NCBI RefSeq assembly: GCF_900100655.1 | Contig: NZ_FNCE01000001.1 | Span: 481,252 to 545,251 of the forward strand | Source of the DNA: Limimonas halophila | GTDB taxonomy: Bacteria; Pseudomonadota; Alphaproteobacteria; Kiloniellales; Rhodovibrionaceae | Direction of reading: 5' to 3' | DNA length: 64,000 nucleotides | Shown here: piece by piece, positions 63,408 to 64,000 of the stretch | How the letters are laid out: each line of letters starts with the position of its first letter | How positions within the stretch are numbered: position 1 is the stretch's first letter | Position numbers and translations under genes: made by a program | Notes under the pieces: generated by a model | The model's input: only the letters and a program-made list of their open reading frames with translations | What the model was told of the DNA's origin: nothing | Databases searched by the model: none

Positions 63408-64000
63408 CCCTTTCCCTGCGCCACGGCGCGCACCTTGGCGGGCGCGTGCTCCACGAAACGGCGACGACGCTGCGCCACGCCGTGCCCGGGTTGGTGCGAA
63501 CGCCGTTTTGCGGCGGCGGAGAGTTGGTGCGCGCGCAGGCCCAGCTGATCCGGCACGTGGCGGCCTTCCGCGAGTCCACGACCGCGTACGCGCGCCTGCG
63601 CCGGCTGATCGCCCGGCACGGCGACGCGGGCCTGGACCTCGCGCCCGATCCGCCGCGGCCCGAGCGCTTCGTCGTCTTCATCGGGCAGAGCCGCAGCGGC
63701 CATTCGCTCGTGGGCTCGCTGCTGGACGCGCATCCCGAAATCGCCATCGCGCACGAGATGCACGCGCTCAAGCACCTCGCGGCGGGCGCGGCCTTCGACG
63801 ACGTGCTCGCGGCGGCGGCGCTGAACGCCCAGATCTTTCAGCGCCTGGGCCGCAGCTACACCGGCTACGACTACGCGGTCGCCGGCCAGCATCAGGGCAC
63901 CTGGACGCTCCTCGTCGCGGCGGGCGACAAGAAGGGCAACGGCAGCACGCGCGTGCTTCAGCGCCGGCCGGACGCGGTGGCGGCGGCCGAAGCGCGGCTG
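63404..64000 (+). CDS. Sulfotransferase-like protein (3' end beyond the window)
   Basis: This starts at a GTG overlapping the previous stop and is open for 199 codons to the right edge. After an N-terminal segment of about 90 residues of unknown fold comes VVFIGQSRSGHSLVGSLLDA followed by HPEIAIAHEMHALK. This resembles the sulfotransferase PAPS loop but with QSRSGHS where PRSGTT is usual. The gene is co-translated with the preceding sulfotransferase. The missing C-terminus prevents a firm functional call. Confidence 0.75.
   Translation, partial: MTLSLRHGAHLGGRVLHETATTLRHAVPGLVRTPFCGGGELVRAQAQLIRHVAAFRESTTAYARLRRLIARHGDAGLDLAPDPPRPERFVVFIGQSRSGHSLVGSLLDAHPEIAIAHEMHALKHLAAGAAFDDVLAAAALNAQIFQRLGRSYTGYDYAVAGQHQGTWTLLVAAGDKKGNGSTRVLQRRPDAVAAAEARL

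Overview
This is about 64 kb of high-GC alphaproteobacterial chromosome. CtrA, its antagonist SciP, the sigma-54 activator FlbD and a CheA with a C-terminal receiver sit among long flagellar operons. That combination and gene order point to a motile member of the Rhodospirillales or a close relative (inference; no rRNA gene is present to confirm it). I found no tRNA, rRNA, CRISPR array or intact insertion sequence.

Layout. 1-1098: 5' part of an iron-type ABC permease, running off the left edge. 1350-7210: tight chemotaxis operon cheA-cheW-cheY-cheB-cheR. 7276-8037: ctrA, facing it. 8180-12807: cobalamin uptake operon btuB-btuF-btuC-btuD, behind a cobalamin riboswitch (13034-13235). 13489-15481: fliI-fliJ, preceded by an exact TTAA-N7-TTAA CtrA box. 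15492-27006 (minus): fliF, a 65-codon FliF-tail mini-gene, fliG, fliH, fliN, motA, flbD, flhA, flhF, flhG and a FliK-like gene. 27292-27603: sciP. 27935-32395 (minus): fliK-flgD-flgE, behind a consensus sigma-54 promoter.

The second half is mixed. 32630-35256: ligase-associated exonuclease and ATP-dependent DNA ligase. 35270-37038: overlapping kaiC-kaiB pair. 37199-38462: ygfZ and an unknown small gene. Then come pyrC, a periplasmic solute-binding protein, an SDR, an RlmM-like methyltransferase, a divergent PRPP synthase, a kinase-fold protein, a phosphoribosyltransferase and an Mth938-like protein. 45983-50106: an unusual chaperone-usher cluster (DUF4402-type pilin, chaperone, usher). 50334-52703: TPR-sulfotransferase. 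Next are a ClC channel/antiporter, DMT and MFS transporters and a PAS histidine kinase. 58498-62608: zinc cluster sodC-znuB-znuC-zur with divergent znuA and a Zur-like operator. 62670-64000: two overlapping sulfotransferase-like genes, the second cut by the right edge.

How it fits together. CtrA and SciP probably time flagellar transcription; FlbD with sigma-54 would drive the hook operon; the che operon steers the motor. CtrA-like boxes also precede a histidine kinase and the pilin, so the regulon may reach adhesion and signalling. The most interesting items are the KaiC-KaiB pair without KaiA, the free-standing FliF C-tail protein between fliF and fliG, the non-canonical usher cluster, and a short inverted-repeat insert that splits znuC from znuB.
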